A stretch of 64,000 nt of DNA from the NCBI GenBank assembly GCA_029216955.1, contig JANAVB010010791.1, positions 8,406,010 to 8,470,009 on the forward strand, in the 5' to 3' direction. Source of the stretch: Iris pallida. Taxonomy: Eukaryota; Streptophyta; Magnoliopsida; Asparagales; Iridaceae. Both the position numbers and the translations under genes were made by a program. The notes beneath the pieces are model-generated. The model was not told where the DNA came from and did not search any database. It saw nothing but the letters and a program-made list of their open reading frames with translations. Every line of letters starts with the position of its first letter. Within the stretch, counting starts at the first letter, position 1. This document shows, piece after piece, positions 1 through 13,467 of this stretch.

Positions 1-300
1 TATGCAATAATATATTTTAATTATCTATGAAAGATTTTTTTATAGCCATCTTTGGAAGGTTGAGAACCATCTATCCATAGAATATTATTTAATTATCTAT
101 GGAAGATTTTTTTTCTACAGCCACCTATGGAAGGTTGAGAACCATATATGCATGTAATATTATTTAATTATCTATGGAAGATTGTTTTAAAACCATCTAT
201 GGAAGGTTGAGAAGCATATGCACATAATATATTTTTAATTACTATGGAAGATTTTTTTTACAACCATCTATGGAAGGTTGAGAACCATATATGCATGCAT
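1..300. repeat. Tandem repeat, about 75 bp x 4
   Basis: Four degenerate units follow one another. Each holds an ATTATCTATGGAAGATTTTT segment, then CCATCTATGGAAGGTTGAGA and a short ATGCATAATAT linker. The CTATGGAAG word occurs twice per unit. It may be a subterminal array of the adjacent CACTA-like element or a local minisatellite; its left edge is outside the window. Confidence 0.85.
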
Positions 301-939
301 GAGAAACTTGAAAAATATTTAAGATAAAATTGTATATATTTCACAAACATATTTTTATAAATGTGAGGTTGTCATTGCAAATAGAACACTTTTAGGCCAA
401 TGAATGAATTTGGTTGTAAATAGATGATTTCCATTAGTTTTTATCCTTAAAATAAATATTATACAAGTTTCATCTGTTGTAACCATTCATATAAAACAAA
501 TGACACATAGAAATTTGCACTACCTAAAATATATATTTTTATTAACTTTTTTGGTCTAGGCTAATTTATTGTTTATCCATACCAGGGTATATAAAGATTG
601 TATAGCTGTGAATTGGTGCACCACAACTGTCAAAGAAATCTTTGCAGACATGTTATATATATGGAGGGAACAAGAAGGCAAAAGTTTAAGTTTAAGTTGG
701 GGGTGTCAAGTTCCTATTGAATTTTGAACCTCATAAAAGTGGAATTGTGCCTCATAATGTTGGATATGAAAGTATGGAATCCTGGCATAGTTGGTTTTAT
801 GTAATATTAATGATGTAGTACTGAATCTACCATATTTAATTAAAGTTATTTTTTATTTGAAGTGTAAAAATGAATTATTATCTATATTTAATATTTGGTT
901 AATGATCTATTTAAATTTTGGTAATTGAATTTAGTTGAT
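301..939. other. AT-rich stretch, nothing recognised
   Basis: No ORF, RNA gene or repeat family is recognised here. It may be interior sequence of the CACTA-like element whose terminus lies at 1501, but I see no matching left terminus. A GCACTACC word at about 517 is not a convincing partner end. Confidence 0.5.
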
Positions 940-1501
940 ATTTCAAATATTGGCATATATTAATTGTCACATTTTGTCGATCATGGCAATAAATAGTAAA
1001 AACTAATTTTTCAATATGGAATCCGGCAGTTGCCTTACGTTCTCAAACATGACAATAAAGACATGCCTAACGAATAATTGTCATATGGGATTGCAATATA
1101 TGGCAATATGTAATGCCATGTATACTAGTAGTTTACAACAACAAAATATTGCCATTAAAAGAAATACAATATTTTGCAACATAATCTTGCCATTTATGGA
1201 CTGATGATATACGACAATAATATATTGCCATATATTGTTCGAAATTATGGCAACTAAATATTGCCATTAATAATAATCTTTAAAGGCAACAAAAAGATTT
1301 CTTATAAGGCAACAATTAATTGTCGTAAATTAGTTCCCTTATACGGCAATAATTAGAAGATGCCGTAATAAGCAATACTGACACAACCTTTTACGGCACG
1401 CTATGGCAACTTCACATTGTTGCCATATTTGTGTTTTTGTGGCAACAATCTCTATTAACGGCATTTTAAGGTTGTCGTATAATGGATTAATTCTAGTAGT
1501 G
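940..1501 (-). mobile_element. CACTA-type DNA transposon, one terminus
   Basis: The bases at 1481-1501, read on the minus strand, begin CACTACTAGAATTAATCC, the typical start of a plant CACTA (CMC) terminal inverted repeat. For some 500 bp inside this end, short words recur in both orientations (TGGCAAC/GTTGCCA and TACGGCA/TGCCGTA). That is the dense subterminal repeat array to which CACTA transposases bind. No transposase coding sequence or opposite terminus is visible, so this is a truncated or non-autonomous copy. The 3-bp target duplication cannot be tested. Confidence 0.75.
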
Positions 1502-2295
1502 AACCTCTATGAATTGGGTAATAACATTGTATGTATGATGGGCTGTTGATTATAAATGGAATCCATGTCCCGATACATCGGGTTGATGATGTCCTCTTAA
1601 TGAGCTCATAAGGATTGTCATATAAACCCTGCAGGTGGATTATATCCGACATGACAAATAAACTTGAGCGGTACTACTTAAGGATAAAAGATGTCGAATC
1701 AATATAGTTGTCAGTAACTTAATTTGATCGACGGACATACGATATCTTAACATGGGGAGCCAAACGAGCATATAATAAAAGGAGCCCACAAACATAATTT
1801 GGGATTAGGAAGGTAGTGCAACAATAGTCATTAGTGGACCGAGCTATTGTTAATGGGCATGGATTGTGTGTTCGGGCTGAACACGGGATATCCAGATCTG
1901 TTAGGAGACCTAACCCTAATTTCTCCTCATGGTCCCTACCGTAGCCTATATATATACTCTATTCTCTGGCCGCCGGATTACTGATTAGAAATCTAAAATT
2001 TTCTCTAAATTCGTGATTTACTTAAGGAGAGAAAGAGAGGGCTGCCAAGGAGAAAAAAAGGTTGGGAGATCGTCGCCCACACGACGTCCAACACGAGGAA
2101 GGAATAGGTGCAGAAGATCTTGGGGTCGTCCGCTCGAGATTGCCAGGAATTACTTATCTCCTTTTCGCCACAGGTATAATTCATGAACCCTAGTTTTCGC
2201 CTATGAAGGGTTAGAGCACGTATTAGATCTGTTTAACTTTCTATCGATCAATACGCACACCAAAGGAAGGGTCCTGGGAATCCCCAGTTCCATCA
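1502..2295 (+). mobile_element. Possible copia-type LTR fragment
   Basis: There is no ORF. A TATA-like CCTATATATATACTC lies at about 1947-1961, followed by a purine-rich leader (2020-2110) and a CAGGTATAAT that could be a splice donor context. The pattern (GAGCCCACA, CCTAACCCTAATTTCTCCTC, TATA, leader) recalls LTRs of some plant Ty1/copia lineages, but I cannot define its ends. It stops at about 2296 where X-LTR homology begins. A host promoter remnant is the alternative. Confidence 0.35.
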
Positions 2296-5200
2296 TCTCC
2301 AAGTCTATACCCACCACGTCATGAGGACTGTAATAGGTAGGGCACTCCTCCTCGACATCTGTAATATTTTTAACAGGTCCAGTCAGGACGGGAACGAGTA
2401 TAAAATCTCAAACAACAGTTCTAGTTCGACAATATTGAAAATATAGCAGTAGATAGAGAGAATATACTAGGTAAAATAGAGCGTACATGCATCCTGATAG
2501 GGTATATCAAAACTATAAATGAGAAGGGTAAAAGAAGAGTGTATAACATGTACGATAATATCTGGAACTACCATCTAGGTGAGTTTAGCACTAGTTTCAA
2601 CATGTGATCGGCTTAGAACTTGATACGATGTTTGGCCTGGCTAATCATACGTGAGTGTATGATTAACACTATTTTGTGATAATATAAGGGTGATACAGTG
2701 ATGATACAATGCTGATACAATAGGGTATTGATCACATATCTACGCTAACACCCCCATCCTTGACTAGTATAGTGGATCCAGTCATGACATGACATGACAC
2801 GTATTCTTTGAGGAGGTCGCGAGCCTTCGCAGGAATTATATCTAAACAATAAACAATGAACAAGAAAGACTTGTCCAGTGTCCATATATAAGAGGAATAA
2901 CATCTTATGACGGAATCCAGACAAATACCAATCTGTGTGAACCATGTGTCAAGAGAACAAGGATATCTAAACTAAATACTAGAAATAAAGACGATATCAT
3001 AAAACATAAATATTATCAAAGAATGTACTCGCCTGGTACCCTGAATGACTGATGAAAACAGATATCTGAACCGGAGTCTCAAAATCCTAGTTAAAGCAAT
3101 TAAAGGATATCATGTATTCAAAAATAAGATAAATGAAGTGTACGATGCAATCTACATGATTTCTAAGTCAATCTAGCCTAAAGTCAACTCTAAGTCAAAA
3201 CTGTTCAACTCTCTAGGTCAAAATAGGTCAAACAAAGTCAAACTAGGTTACACTAAGTCAAAGTTTGACCATCAGTTGACTTTTAGTCAACTGGTCAACC
3301 ATAGTCAACCCCCAATCCAATCTAGGTCAACAAGTCAAGATTGGTGAAACTAGGTCATCCTCTAACCTATCTAGGTTTTTCTATATAATTAAGACATCTA
3401 CATACATCTACCATATAATATATACTTATATCTCAATACATATATGACAGACTATATATATCACTATAAAATTTATGAAAGGGAAACTCAAACCCCCATA
3501 GCCTATGGCTAAGCCTAACCTCTACCTTATATATAGATATCTCTATAATCTACCTCAACTCTCATATAACATAAACATACATCTATACATATATTTTATA
3601 GGTATACATGTATCCTAACCTCTATAACTTAAATAACATTTTAACTAACGATCTAAAACAGGCTAACACTCACACTCACAATAACAAATCCTAACCTTCT
3701 AACCCAACTAATACCCACATCTCTAAATCAACCAAGCCAAGCCAGGTCAAGGCAAGGCCTGCTGAATACCATGCCAAGCCAGGCCTAGGCAGGGCCAAGG
3801 CAAGGCAGCAAGCAAGCCAAATAGTGGCTGCCTACTGCACTGCCTTGCAGTGCAGTGTTTCACTGCAATGGGGCAGCTGCTGCTCATTCTTAAACACTGC
3901 TGCTATCCTCTTCTCCCATCCAACCTAACTCTATACACTATATATCAGTACATATAACTCCTAACTCTCAAATCACCCTCTTTCAATTTCACAAGCCATG
4001 AGAACTACTCTCAGTCCTCAACTTAAACTATGAAATCCCCCAACCTGGAATTCAAACCCTCAACCTGAGAATCAAATCCCCATACTCAATCCTCTCTAAA
4101 ACCTAAGAATAAAGTTACTCACTCATCTAACCTCATACATTATCTCAAACCAAACCATATCCTAATCTAGGCTAACACACTAATTCTAACTAACATCTAA
4201 CCCTCACCCATATATCTATATCATTACAGAAATAATTATAACTATGCTCAAATACCTATATATGTGAATCCATATACTCTAACTCTCAAATCACAAGCCT
4301 ACATTCGCAGCCATCAACTTAAACTCAGAAACTCCTAAACTATCTCACACTATAAGCTGTAACATATGACCAGACATTGCATACTTACAAAAGTAAAATT
4401 GAAAACTAATCCTAATATCTAATCATTCTTACAAATATACAGTTAACTTCTAAAACCTGATACTAACCTATATAGATATGAAAATATTCATCCAGGTACA
4501 TATTACATACAAATGAATCAATTGAAAAGCTAACCATATGTGGAAACCTATATGAAACCATTTTCGAAAACACCATCCTATGTATCAGTCAAAAACATAT
4601 TTTTGAACCAAAGACCCAATCGAAAACCCAAAGCAAAATGAAGAACAATTTGGAAACAAATCAAAACCCAGGTTAAATATGATAAACTCATTTCAAAATC
4701 TAATTTTCGAATTTACCTTTTCAAACTCATTTGAAAATTGTTATTAAAACATGTATCAGTCATGCAATAAAATTGAACCAAAAATTATTTGAAAACCTAA
4801 TCAATCCTTCGAATAAAAGGGGGAAGTATATGCCAACATAGGGGGGGTCTAGTCGTGTCCCCAAGTGTCACAATTCGTGTCACAAAGTGTCAAAAATCCT
4901 ATCGAACATAGTGTCAGAGACAGTGCAGTACACTGTCTCGTACACGTGTGTCGAACTCAATAGGACACGACATGTCCTATCCTAGGTCACATGGTCAAGT
5001 CCAAAGCTAGGTCAAGTCTAAGGGTTCATTTCTAATACCCTGAAATAGGCCAAAGAGTCGTCGTATCCAAGAAATGAACCCGTGTCAGTGGGCTCATACG
5101 CGCGCGCGCGTGTGTGTGTGTGTGTGTGTGACCCGTGCAGTCGAGATTTCTCCAAAACTACTTGATGAAATCAAATGAAACTTTGGGGGCATGTTGTCAG

Positions 5201-6403
5201 ACATTGCCCCCATGTTTCTGTTAAATTTCGTGTCAAACAAAGCTGTATCGTGTCCTACAGGACACTCGAGCAGCAGGGGAGCACAGCACTCCCCTGTGCT
5301 GTGTCCTGGCAGCAAGTTCGTATCCAATTTGGACACGAACAGGGGTCCAAATTGTGCTCAATCCTACACTAATCAAATCCCTACATATGAGGCTACCCAA
5401 ATATGAAATTAGTTTGAAATTGGTTAACAATCAATCCATAGAGACATTTCATCGAACACGTTATAATACACATCGATACGTGTCCATACGCATATCAAAC
5501 GGACACAAAATCCTACCAAACTTGGGCTACACCTAGGGGAACCCTAAATGAATGCATCTATGAAGATAAATCATGATTTCAATGGGTGTAGATAGGTTTA
5601 CCTATTGAGAGTTGGAATCTCAATGTAAAGAGCCTAGTATCGACATTTTCCTCTATTAGCAATGGTCAAAAGCTTCCAAATCCTTGCTGGCTATCCACCA
5701 ATGGCTTCTACTACTGTAGGGCAGTCTAATGCAAAAGACTAGACTCAATTTGGAGTTGATTTGATGAAATGGGGTGATTTGGGGAAGAACACTAAACTAG
5801 GGTTTTGTATGTTTAAAGAAAGAGGCAAGGGGGTGTCATTAAGTATTTAAATAGGGGGAGAGGCTCCTTATGGCAGCCTAAGGTTTGCCTCTAGGGTTAG
5901 GGTTTAGTTTCTAAGTGATTAGGAGGCTTCTAGCTATTGAAATCAAAGCCTTCTAGCTATAGGCCCAAGTTAAAATGTCTACCCCTAAAAAATATCTACC
6001 CTTAAACAAATATCTAGATATTCTTAACCTTGTCATGTAATGGATATTTCTAATCTAATCTCTAGGCTCATGGTTAACATCTAGATTAGAAAAATTCTAG
6101 GTTAAGGCCTAAACTATCAATTAGCACATTACCAAAAGGCCAAAATCATTGTTAATTCAAAAGTCACCAAATGACCAAAATACCCTTAGCCTAGAAAATA
6201 AAAATTTGCTAATCTAAACATTTGGTTAGGTCTCCGTGGTCATGGTTAGTCTCTAGGATAAACAGTTTCTAGGGTTATACTAGCAAACCACCAAAATCAC
6301 AATACACCAATTTAAATGGTATTAAGTAAATTAAAATTCACCAAAATTATGGAAAACTGAGAAATGAAAAAATTATCCTTGATTTTGAAAACAGGCAGTT
6401 ACA
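2296..6403 (-). mobile_element. Element X, 3' LTR (truncated)
   Basis: This is a minus-strand LTR whose 5' edge is at 6403 (TGTAACTGCC on the minus strand), directly after a polypurine-type tract. It aligns collinearly with 8770-9263 joined to 33280-36890, which is the other X LTR. It lacks about 430 bp of the LTR 3' tail, cut off at about 2296. Landmarks: a TTGAC-rich block at 3160-3340, a (CG)n(TG)n run at 5097-5131, and a TATA-like CTATTTAAATACTT (minus strand) at 5840-5853. At about 2783-2803 it keeps the uninterrupted target site (CATGACACGTATTC) into which B inserted in the sister LTR. Confidence 0.9.
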
Positions 6404-6440
6404 AACCTACCCCCCTTAGAAAATTTTATCCTCGAAATTC
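6404..6440 (-). promoter_or_regulatory. Polypurine tract of X
   Basis: On the minus strand it reads CGAGGATAAAATTTTCTAAG followed by GGGGGGTAGGTT, directly before the LTR start TGTAAC. The same block precedes the LTRs of B, C, E, F and H. Its role by family knowledge is priming plus-strand DNA synthesis. Confidence 0.85.
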
Positions 6441-6698
6441 GAAACGGTTGTACTCTTCTCTAGGTCAATCACCCAACAATCAAAGTCCACTAAAATTTTA
6501 TCCTAAGTTATATAACATGTAATCCAGGAAATCAGAACACATGCATAGTTTCAAATATCTATAATATCATATTATTGCAGTCTTCATTGGAGTTTTCTAT
6601 TCAATCTAGCATGATCATCACATATGCAAACTAAAGGTACTAAGAAAGCAACCATCAATCAATGGGCGGAAAGAAACAGGTAAAAGAAAAAGCAAGAC

Positions 6699-8052
6699 CT
6701 AACCTCCTAGTCCAATGCCTGCAGGATGGGTCTCCTCAACTGCCATCACAAAAGCCCTGCCCTGGCGGGGTATATCCCGCTGCTGGTGTGGGGCATGATG
6801 CGGAGCCATAGGTGGCCTACCCTGTACTCCCTGAGCTGCACATCGATGGTTTGATAGACAATCCCTCGCCCGATGCCCCTCGGTGCCACAGTATAGGCAC
6901 ACACCCAAACGTCTCCTGTAAACCTTCCAGAGATGTCCGGACCTCTTGCAGTAGTGGCAAGTAGGTACCTGCTGCGTCGGTTCCTGCTGCTGGTGTCGGG
7001 GCACTTGCTGAACTGGTGCCCTAACCGGAGCAGGAATCTGCTACGGTCGTTGTGGAATAGAATGATGCTGGAGTTGAGGACGCTTAGCATCCCCCGTGCT
7101 GCTAGTAGTCCCCAAAAATAGATTACGGTCCCTCTTGGGCTTCAGGCCCCAATCTCTCTCCACCTTGCGAGCCTCCGCAAGGATCTCCACGTAAGTCAAA
7201 CAGAAAGAGGGGATAAGGATCCTGATATCCCAGATCAATCCCTCTCTAAAGCGGCTCGCCTTGATCTCCGGCTTACGTACCATATACTCTGCGTATCGGC
7301 TCAGTCTGTCGAACTCCGCAGCGTACTCCGCTACAGATAAACCATCCTGCTGGAGGTTCTGAAACTGCCTCGCCAAGTCGATCTTATCTTTAGCATAAAA
7401 GAACTTCTCCTTGAAGAGGACCTTGAACTCGGCCCAGGTATGGCCCTCCCCAGTAAGGTCTGGCTTGTTCCTGAACCAGGTACGAGCAATATCCAACAAC
7501 TTTAGCCCCACCGCCTCGACCTTCAGGTCGTCTGCTTGGCAGGAAGTCCTCATCTGACGCTCGATGTCCTCGAGCCAATCGTCAGCATAAACTACACCCT
7601 CAGTCCTGCCAAAGTCACGAGGCCCCAGTTTCTTGAAGTCCTGGATATTGCCCGGCCTCGAATGCGCTCCCTGATGCGGAGTCCTCTGCTCCACGGCTGC
7701 TAGAGCCAACTGGTGGCATCCCTCACGTCCTGACGTATCGTGTCTGTCTGCTCTACTGAGCCTCCGTCTGCACTCGCTGGGCCTCCATCATTTGTCAAAG
7801 GAAGGCAAATATCTACCCCATATCGGTAGGTAGTAGAGACGGAGGAAGCAGATCCTCGACCACAGACAGAGGAGTCCGATGTGCAGGAGGAAGAACACCC
7901 ACGACTGCTCCTGCAGCAGCGACCTCCGGGACAGTCCATGCAACTTGTGGAGGAGCACCCCCGAATGCTGCTGCAGATACAACGACTGTAGGAGAAGTGA
8001 CTGGCTCAGGCCCACGAGATGTGGCGGACCTCTCAGTATCCATAGGCTCCAA
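6699..8052 (-). pseudogene. gag: gag of element X, copy 1
   Basis: Gag packages the element RNA into cytoplasmic virus-like particles. The N-terminal segment starts with a methionine at 8052 and runs to about 7813 (Ala/Pro-rich). A frame change near 7720-7810 leads to the capsid domain (7709-7041), with the retrotransposon gag signature DDWLEDIERQM, ARTWFRNKP and FKVLFKEKFF. An in-frame TAG near 7040 separates this from a Gln/Pro linker. Then come two zinc knuckles, CHYCKRSGHLWKVY (last Cys replaced by Tyr) and CLYCGTEGHRARDC (intact), and the ORF ends at 6699 just past AFVMAVEETHP, where protease would normally begin. It resembles Tekay-like chromovirus gag. One stop, at least one frameshift and the altered knuckle make it inactive. 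Confidence 0.85.
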
Positions 8053-8317
8053 ATGCTAAAATCGAGTCATCACCATCCTAAAGATAGATCGAAAGAAAGA
8101 AGTCAATATGGCACAAGATAGATCATATCAAAGGAGGACAATTAGAGTACAAGTAATCAGCATCAAGAAAGGACAGTTGTAAAGAAGCAAATTAAAAGTT
8201 TTCTAATTATGATTGATTATTCTTAGCCTATAGCCTATATCTTCTAAAACTATAGCAGGCTCGTAGCAGCACTCTAAGTCGAGCACCACTACGACATTGC
8301 TCTAATTGTGACTTCTG

Positions 8318-8343
8318 ACCTGCATGGGCCACCACTAAAAACG
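8318..8343 (-). promoter_or_regulatory. Conserved block at the X primer-site position
   Basis: On the minus strand, five to eight bases after the LTR end, it reads AGTGGTGGCCCATGCAGGT. The same block sits just after the LTRs of B (13524-13544) and, weaker, E and C. This is where a tRNA primer-binding site should be. It does not contain the common initiator-Met site TGGTATCAGAGC. Confidence 0.55.
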
Positions 8344-9263
8344 TGTCACGACCCGTACCCGGAGTAGGGGCACGAGTACGTGACAGCGTCCCAGCCTACG
8401 CCGTAGAAACGACGTAGAACACTTTCTAGGTCTACTATCTAATCAACAGTTACAATATCAGAACCTATCGAGAATGGTCAACTCCGAAAGGAGGACAAGC
8501 AATGACAATATAATATACTCAATCACAAACTCTAAGAATGAAAGATAATACTGAAAGATAAAGACAACAAGATTTATAAATATTATCCTGAAAAACCCAA
8601 CACAGAATAATACAAGTCCAAAATCTCCGAGTCAACAATCTCAATACAAATAACTAACAAATAATGACAAGCCAAAGTAAACTGAAGACATGGTCCAGTA
8701 CTATACTAAAATCAGCTACACTATACCAAGGCCTCATCTGCTAGAGCTAGCCCCTGCTACACCAGGGTCTCCAAGTCTATACCCACCACATCATGAGGAC
8801 CGTAATAGGTGGGGTACTCCTCCTCGTCATCTGTAATATTTTCAACAGGTCCAGTCAGGACGGAAACGAGTACAAAATCTCAAACAACAGTTCTAGTTAG
8901 ACAATATTGAAAATATAGCAGTAGATAGAGAGAATATACTAGGTAAAGTAGAGCGTACATGCATCCTGTTAGGGTATATCAAAACTGTAAATGAGAAGGG
9001 TAAGAGAATAGTGTATAACATGTACGAGAATATCTGGAATTACCATCTAGGTGAGTTTAGCACTAGATTCAACATGCGATCGTCTTAGAACTTGATACAA
9101 TATTTGGCCTGGCTAATCATACGTGAGTATATGATTAACACTATTTTGTGATAATATAAGGGTGATACAGTGATGATACAATGCTGATACAGTGGGGTAT
9201 TGATCACATATCTACGCTAACACCCCCATCCCTGACTAGTATAGTGGATCCAGTCATGACACG
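8344..9263 (-). mobile_element. Element X, shared LTR, 3' part
   Basis: The minus-strand LTR end is CGGGTCGTGACA at 8344. From 8770 onward it is collinear with 2303-2798. The LTR is interrupted at 9263 by element B and resumes at 33280. The tail hairpin lies at 8396-8417 (minus strand: stem CTACGTCG with CGGCGTAG, loop TTTCTA). Joined with 33280-36890 the LTR is about 4.53 kb. Confidence 0.9.
9259..9263. repeat. Target-site duplication of B, left copy
   Basis: ACACG lies immediately before TGTAACACCC. The matching copy is at 33275-33279. The intact X LTR at about 2790-2803 has one ACACG followed by TATTCTTTGAGG, which confirms the empty site. Confidence 0.95.
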
Positions 9264-10839
9264 TGTAACACCCAGTTTTTCAGATGAGGGTAATTTTGAA
9301 ATTTTGTAACTATAATTATTATTTATTGATTATTATTTCATATTATGATTTTTGGTAATTTTTAATCATTTTTAAACTATTTAAAATTATGACTTATGAT
9401 TTTGACATTTTACTATTGTTTGGTTTTAATTTCGAGAAATTTGTCACCCCCAGTTTTCAGGAACAGGAGTATTTTTGTCATTTTGTATTTTTGAATATTT
9501 TTGAAATTTATTTTATTATTTATGATATTGTTTTGGGATTATTTGAGTCGGGTTCGAATTTCAGCTCAATCCGACTTGAAACGGGGACCCGGGGGTAGTG
9601 TTGACTTTAGTAGACCCACACATTAGTTAGCCATGGCCCACATTATAGAAATATTTTAGTTAGAGGTTAGACTAATTATTATGGATAAGGTTAGTGTGAT
9701 TAGAGACTTTAGAATGACTAATTTAGCCCCAACCAATTAGCCCTTTCCTAATACTAATAGAATAGGTTAGTGGGGGCATTTTGGACCTTACCATAATAGG
9801 ACAAATAGTCCCATATGGCCAGCCACTTTGGAAGAGGATAGGCTCAAGTTTATTTCATTATTCTCATCCACACTCTCTCTCTCTTGTTCTTCTCCAAATT
9901 TCTAGAGAGCAATCCCTAGCAATTTCTCCACCAAATCCTTCCATTTTGCCACCAAATCTTCTTTTTTCCTTCTCCATTCTAGCCAAGGAGGAAGCTACCC
10001 AAATTTGGGAGGATTCAGAGCTCGTTCGTGTCCTTTTGGAATCTCTACGTGTCGGTGTCGCTCCGGGAAGGCTTTTCTTCGATTCGATCTACTGGGAGGT
10101 ATAAATCCCTTCTCCTTTTCATTTCCTCATGCATATAGGTCTATTTTGAACCCATAGGAATGACCCCCATGGTTGTATCTCCATTTTGTCTCCATTTCGT
10201 GTCCATTTGGAGGTCATAGGAGTGTCCTTTGTGTTGTGGTTGTGTCCATGTGGGAAAACCCCAAATTTGGACACACTATGTGTTGTTGTTATGTATGAAT
10301 GAATTATTACATATTTAATCTCATATTTTTGTATTGGAGATGTGTTCTATAGTGTCTCGTATATATATATATTAGTGTAGAGAGTGAGTTCTTGATATAT
10401 TATGTTATATACTTGTGTTTCTTTTGTCTCAAACTACCTAAATTCGTCATAATATTTATCCACGTTTTTAGTAGCAATACAACTTAGAAATGTCATAACT
10501 TTTAGCTTAGAACTCCGATTTATCTTCCGTTTTTTTTAAAGAACCGTATCGAAGTTAGCTTTCCATATATATATTTTAATAAGCCAAATTCTTTATGTAA
10601 CTTTCTGTAGAATTATTTGAGTGTCAGCTGTACGAAAGACGAACGTGTTTCGATATTTTCGCGATTTTGGGAGCTTTCGGACACGAAAATACGATCCGTT
10701 TAAAGTTTCGGAAAGCTAACACGAAGAGCTACAACATACTTTAATCCTAGAATTTAATAAATGCCCGATTGGTATAGTATTGGTTTTAAGTAGAAGAGTG
10801 ACTATACGATATATGCATTTTGTGTAACCTATGAGCCTA

Positions 10840-11828
<989 letters not shown>

Positions 11829-13444
11829 GCCTATATATATAACTTTCCTATATATATCTATGTATATGAATATGTGAATGTGAATAATATATATACATTA
11901 TATGACTAAGTTTGTGTGCCTTGTTAGCTTATGGTTTAGTTTTGTGCTTGGTTTAGCAAGTGACTTAGGCTATGAGTTAGTAGCTATCTTGGATACTTGA
12001 TTTGCATATACTTAGTTTGTTTAGACCTAGAATAACTTGTTTGACCTAATTTAGACTTGTTAGACCTAGTTTGACCATAGTTGACCTAGGTTTGACTTTT
12101 AGGGTTGACCAAGTTGACCAAGAGTTGACTTTGGTCTAGATTGACCTAGAATCATGTAGAATGCATAGTAGAACTTCATATTGTCATTTTGGACTTGTTG
12201 TGACTTGTGATGTTCTGATTAGGAGCCAGATACCTCTCATCGGACAGTATATTTACTTTGGACATTCAGACATCAAGCGAGTACATTCTCTGATAGTTCT
12301 CTCATTTATTTGTCAATTACTGTACTTCAGTTCTAGTTAGTTGTATGTGATTCTCTGTTACAACACGTATGGATATTCTAGATTCATGTATACGACACAC
12401 ATTTATTTTCTGGCCTCTATTACTGGTATCATCATTCCTGGCTTCTATTACTGGAATCACCTACTGGAATCATTTACTGGAATCATTTACTGAAATCATT
12501 TACTGGTATCATTATATTTTGGCTGGACTCATCTTGAATCATTGTGTCAGAATTCTGGATTCACTTGCTGGGAGGGGAAATACTAGAGTAAGACATGTAG
12601 ACATACCCCAATCTGGAATCTCCCAACTGGAATCTACTGGAATGATAGCCATCTCACACCCGACCGAGTGTGTGATGTGTCGGATTACCTATAGCCATTT
12701 ACATGTCGATCTCGGTATTTTAAAACACACTGTTAGAGTATAGTCTGGACTCACCCTGGAATCTTTGATCACTGACTGGAATTATCTCATACCGGACTCA
12801 TCTTGTACTGGAATCACCTGGTATCAGATTCATGTTGTCTGGATTTACGTTGGTCTTATACTTGTTTACATTTACTGTCTGGACTTATATTATGTTACCC
12901 TGATTCAGCTAGTTTCTATTTACAGTCTTTATTGCCATGATTCTCCTCTTGTTTAGTTACTTACTTTCCTTGCACTATATCTGTCTTTCTTACCATTACC
13001 TGAACATAAACTGCCATGTTCATCAATACAACTGTCTATAACTGCTTTATAGTTCTCTGTCATTTACTTGGGTTTTCTAGATGAGATTGTGCTCATTCCT
13101 GTCCTGACTGGACCTGTTGATAAATTTTACAGATAGCCTGGAGGTTGTCTGCTAGCCTAGAGGAGACACAGTAGAGGTTGTATAGTTAGTTATTTCAGTT
13201 GTATTGAGTTGTATTTATTCTATAGATTACTGTATTGAGCTTTGAGATGTTTTCTGGATTTGTGTATCTTAGACACTTAGAGTTCTATCTGCTGTATCTC
13301 TTTTGGATTTCATGTTTTACCTATCTTTTATCTTGCTCTACCTTAGTTGTGATTGAGACTGTATCTGCTATGTCACCTCCATTCGGAGAGTATATACTGT
13401 ATATGTACCTTTATATTGTTAGATGTTTGACCTAGGACAGTGTT

Positions 13445-13467
13445 CTACCGCCGACACTGCGGCGTAG
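13445..13467 (+). promoter_or_regulatory. Tail hairpin of the B 5' LTR
   Basis: CGCCG (13449-13453) pairs with CGGCG (13460-13464) around the loop ACACTG. Outer CTA and TAG can extend it across a bulged C. The stem ends 54 bases before the LTR end. The identical hairpin is in the 3' LTR at 33205-33220. Equivalent hairpins with base changes that keep pairing occur in C, X and H. Confidence 0.7.

Larger units (their letters stand above)
6404..8343 (-). mobile_element. Element X, internal region 1 (gag only)
   Basis: This is the whole stretch between the two X LTRs on the minus strand. It holds a conserved block at the primer-site position (8318-8336), a leader, gag (8052 to 6699), about 260 bp of non-coding DNA and the polypurine block (6404-6440). 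There is no room for protease, RT, RNase H or integrase. Only the first residues of the gag/protease junction remain after the zinc knuckles. The same gag-to-polypurine arrangement recurs in internal region 2, so the pol-less structure looks inherited rather than a local deletion. Confidence 0.85.

Noticed and set aside
510..530. GCACTACC at about 517 as the other end of the CACTA element ending at 1501
   Set aside because: The following bases do not match the inverted repeat (CTAAAATAT versus AGAATTAATCC) and the 3-bp flanks differ.
9781..10104. 107-codon ORF in the B 5' LTR as a protein gene
   Set aside because: The counterpart at 29551-29829 starts elsewhere; composition is that of a CT-rich leader; no recognised family.
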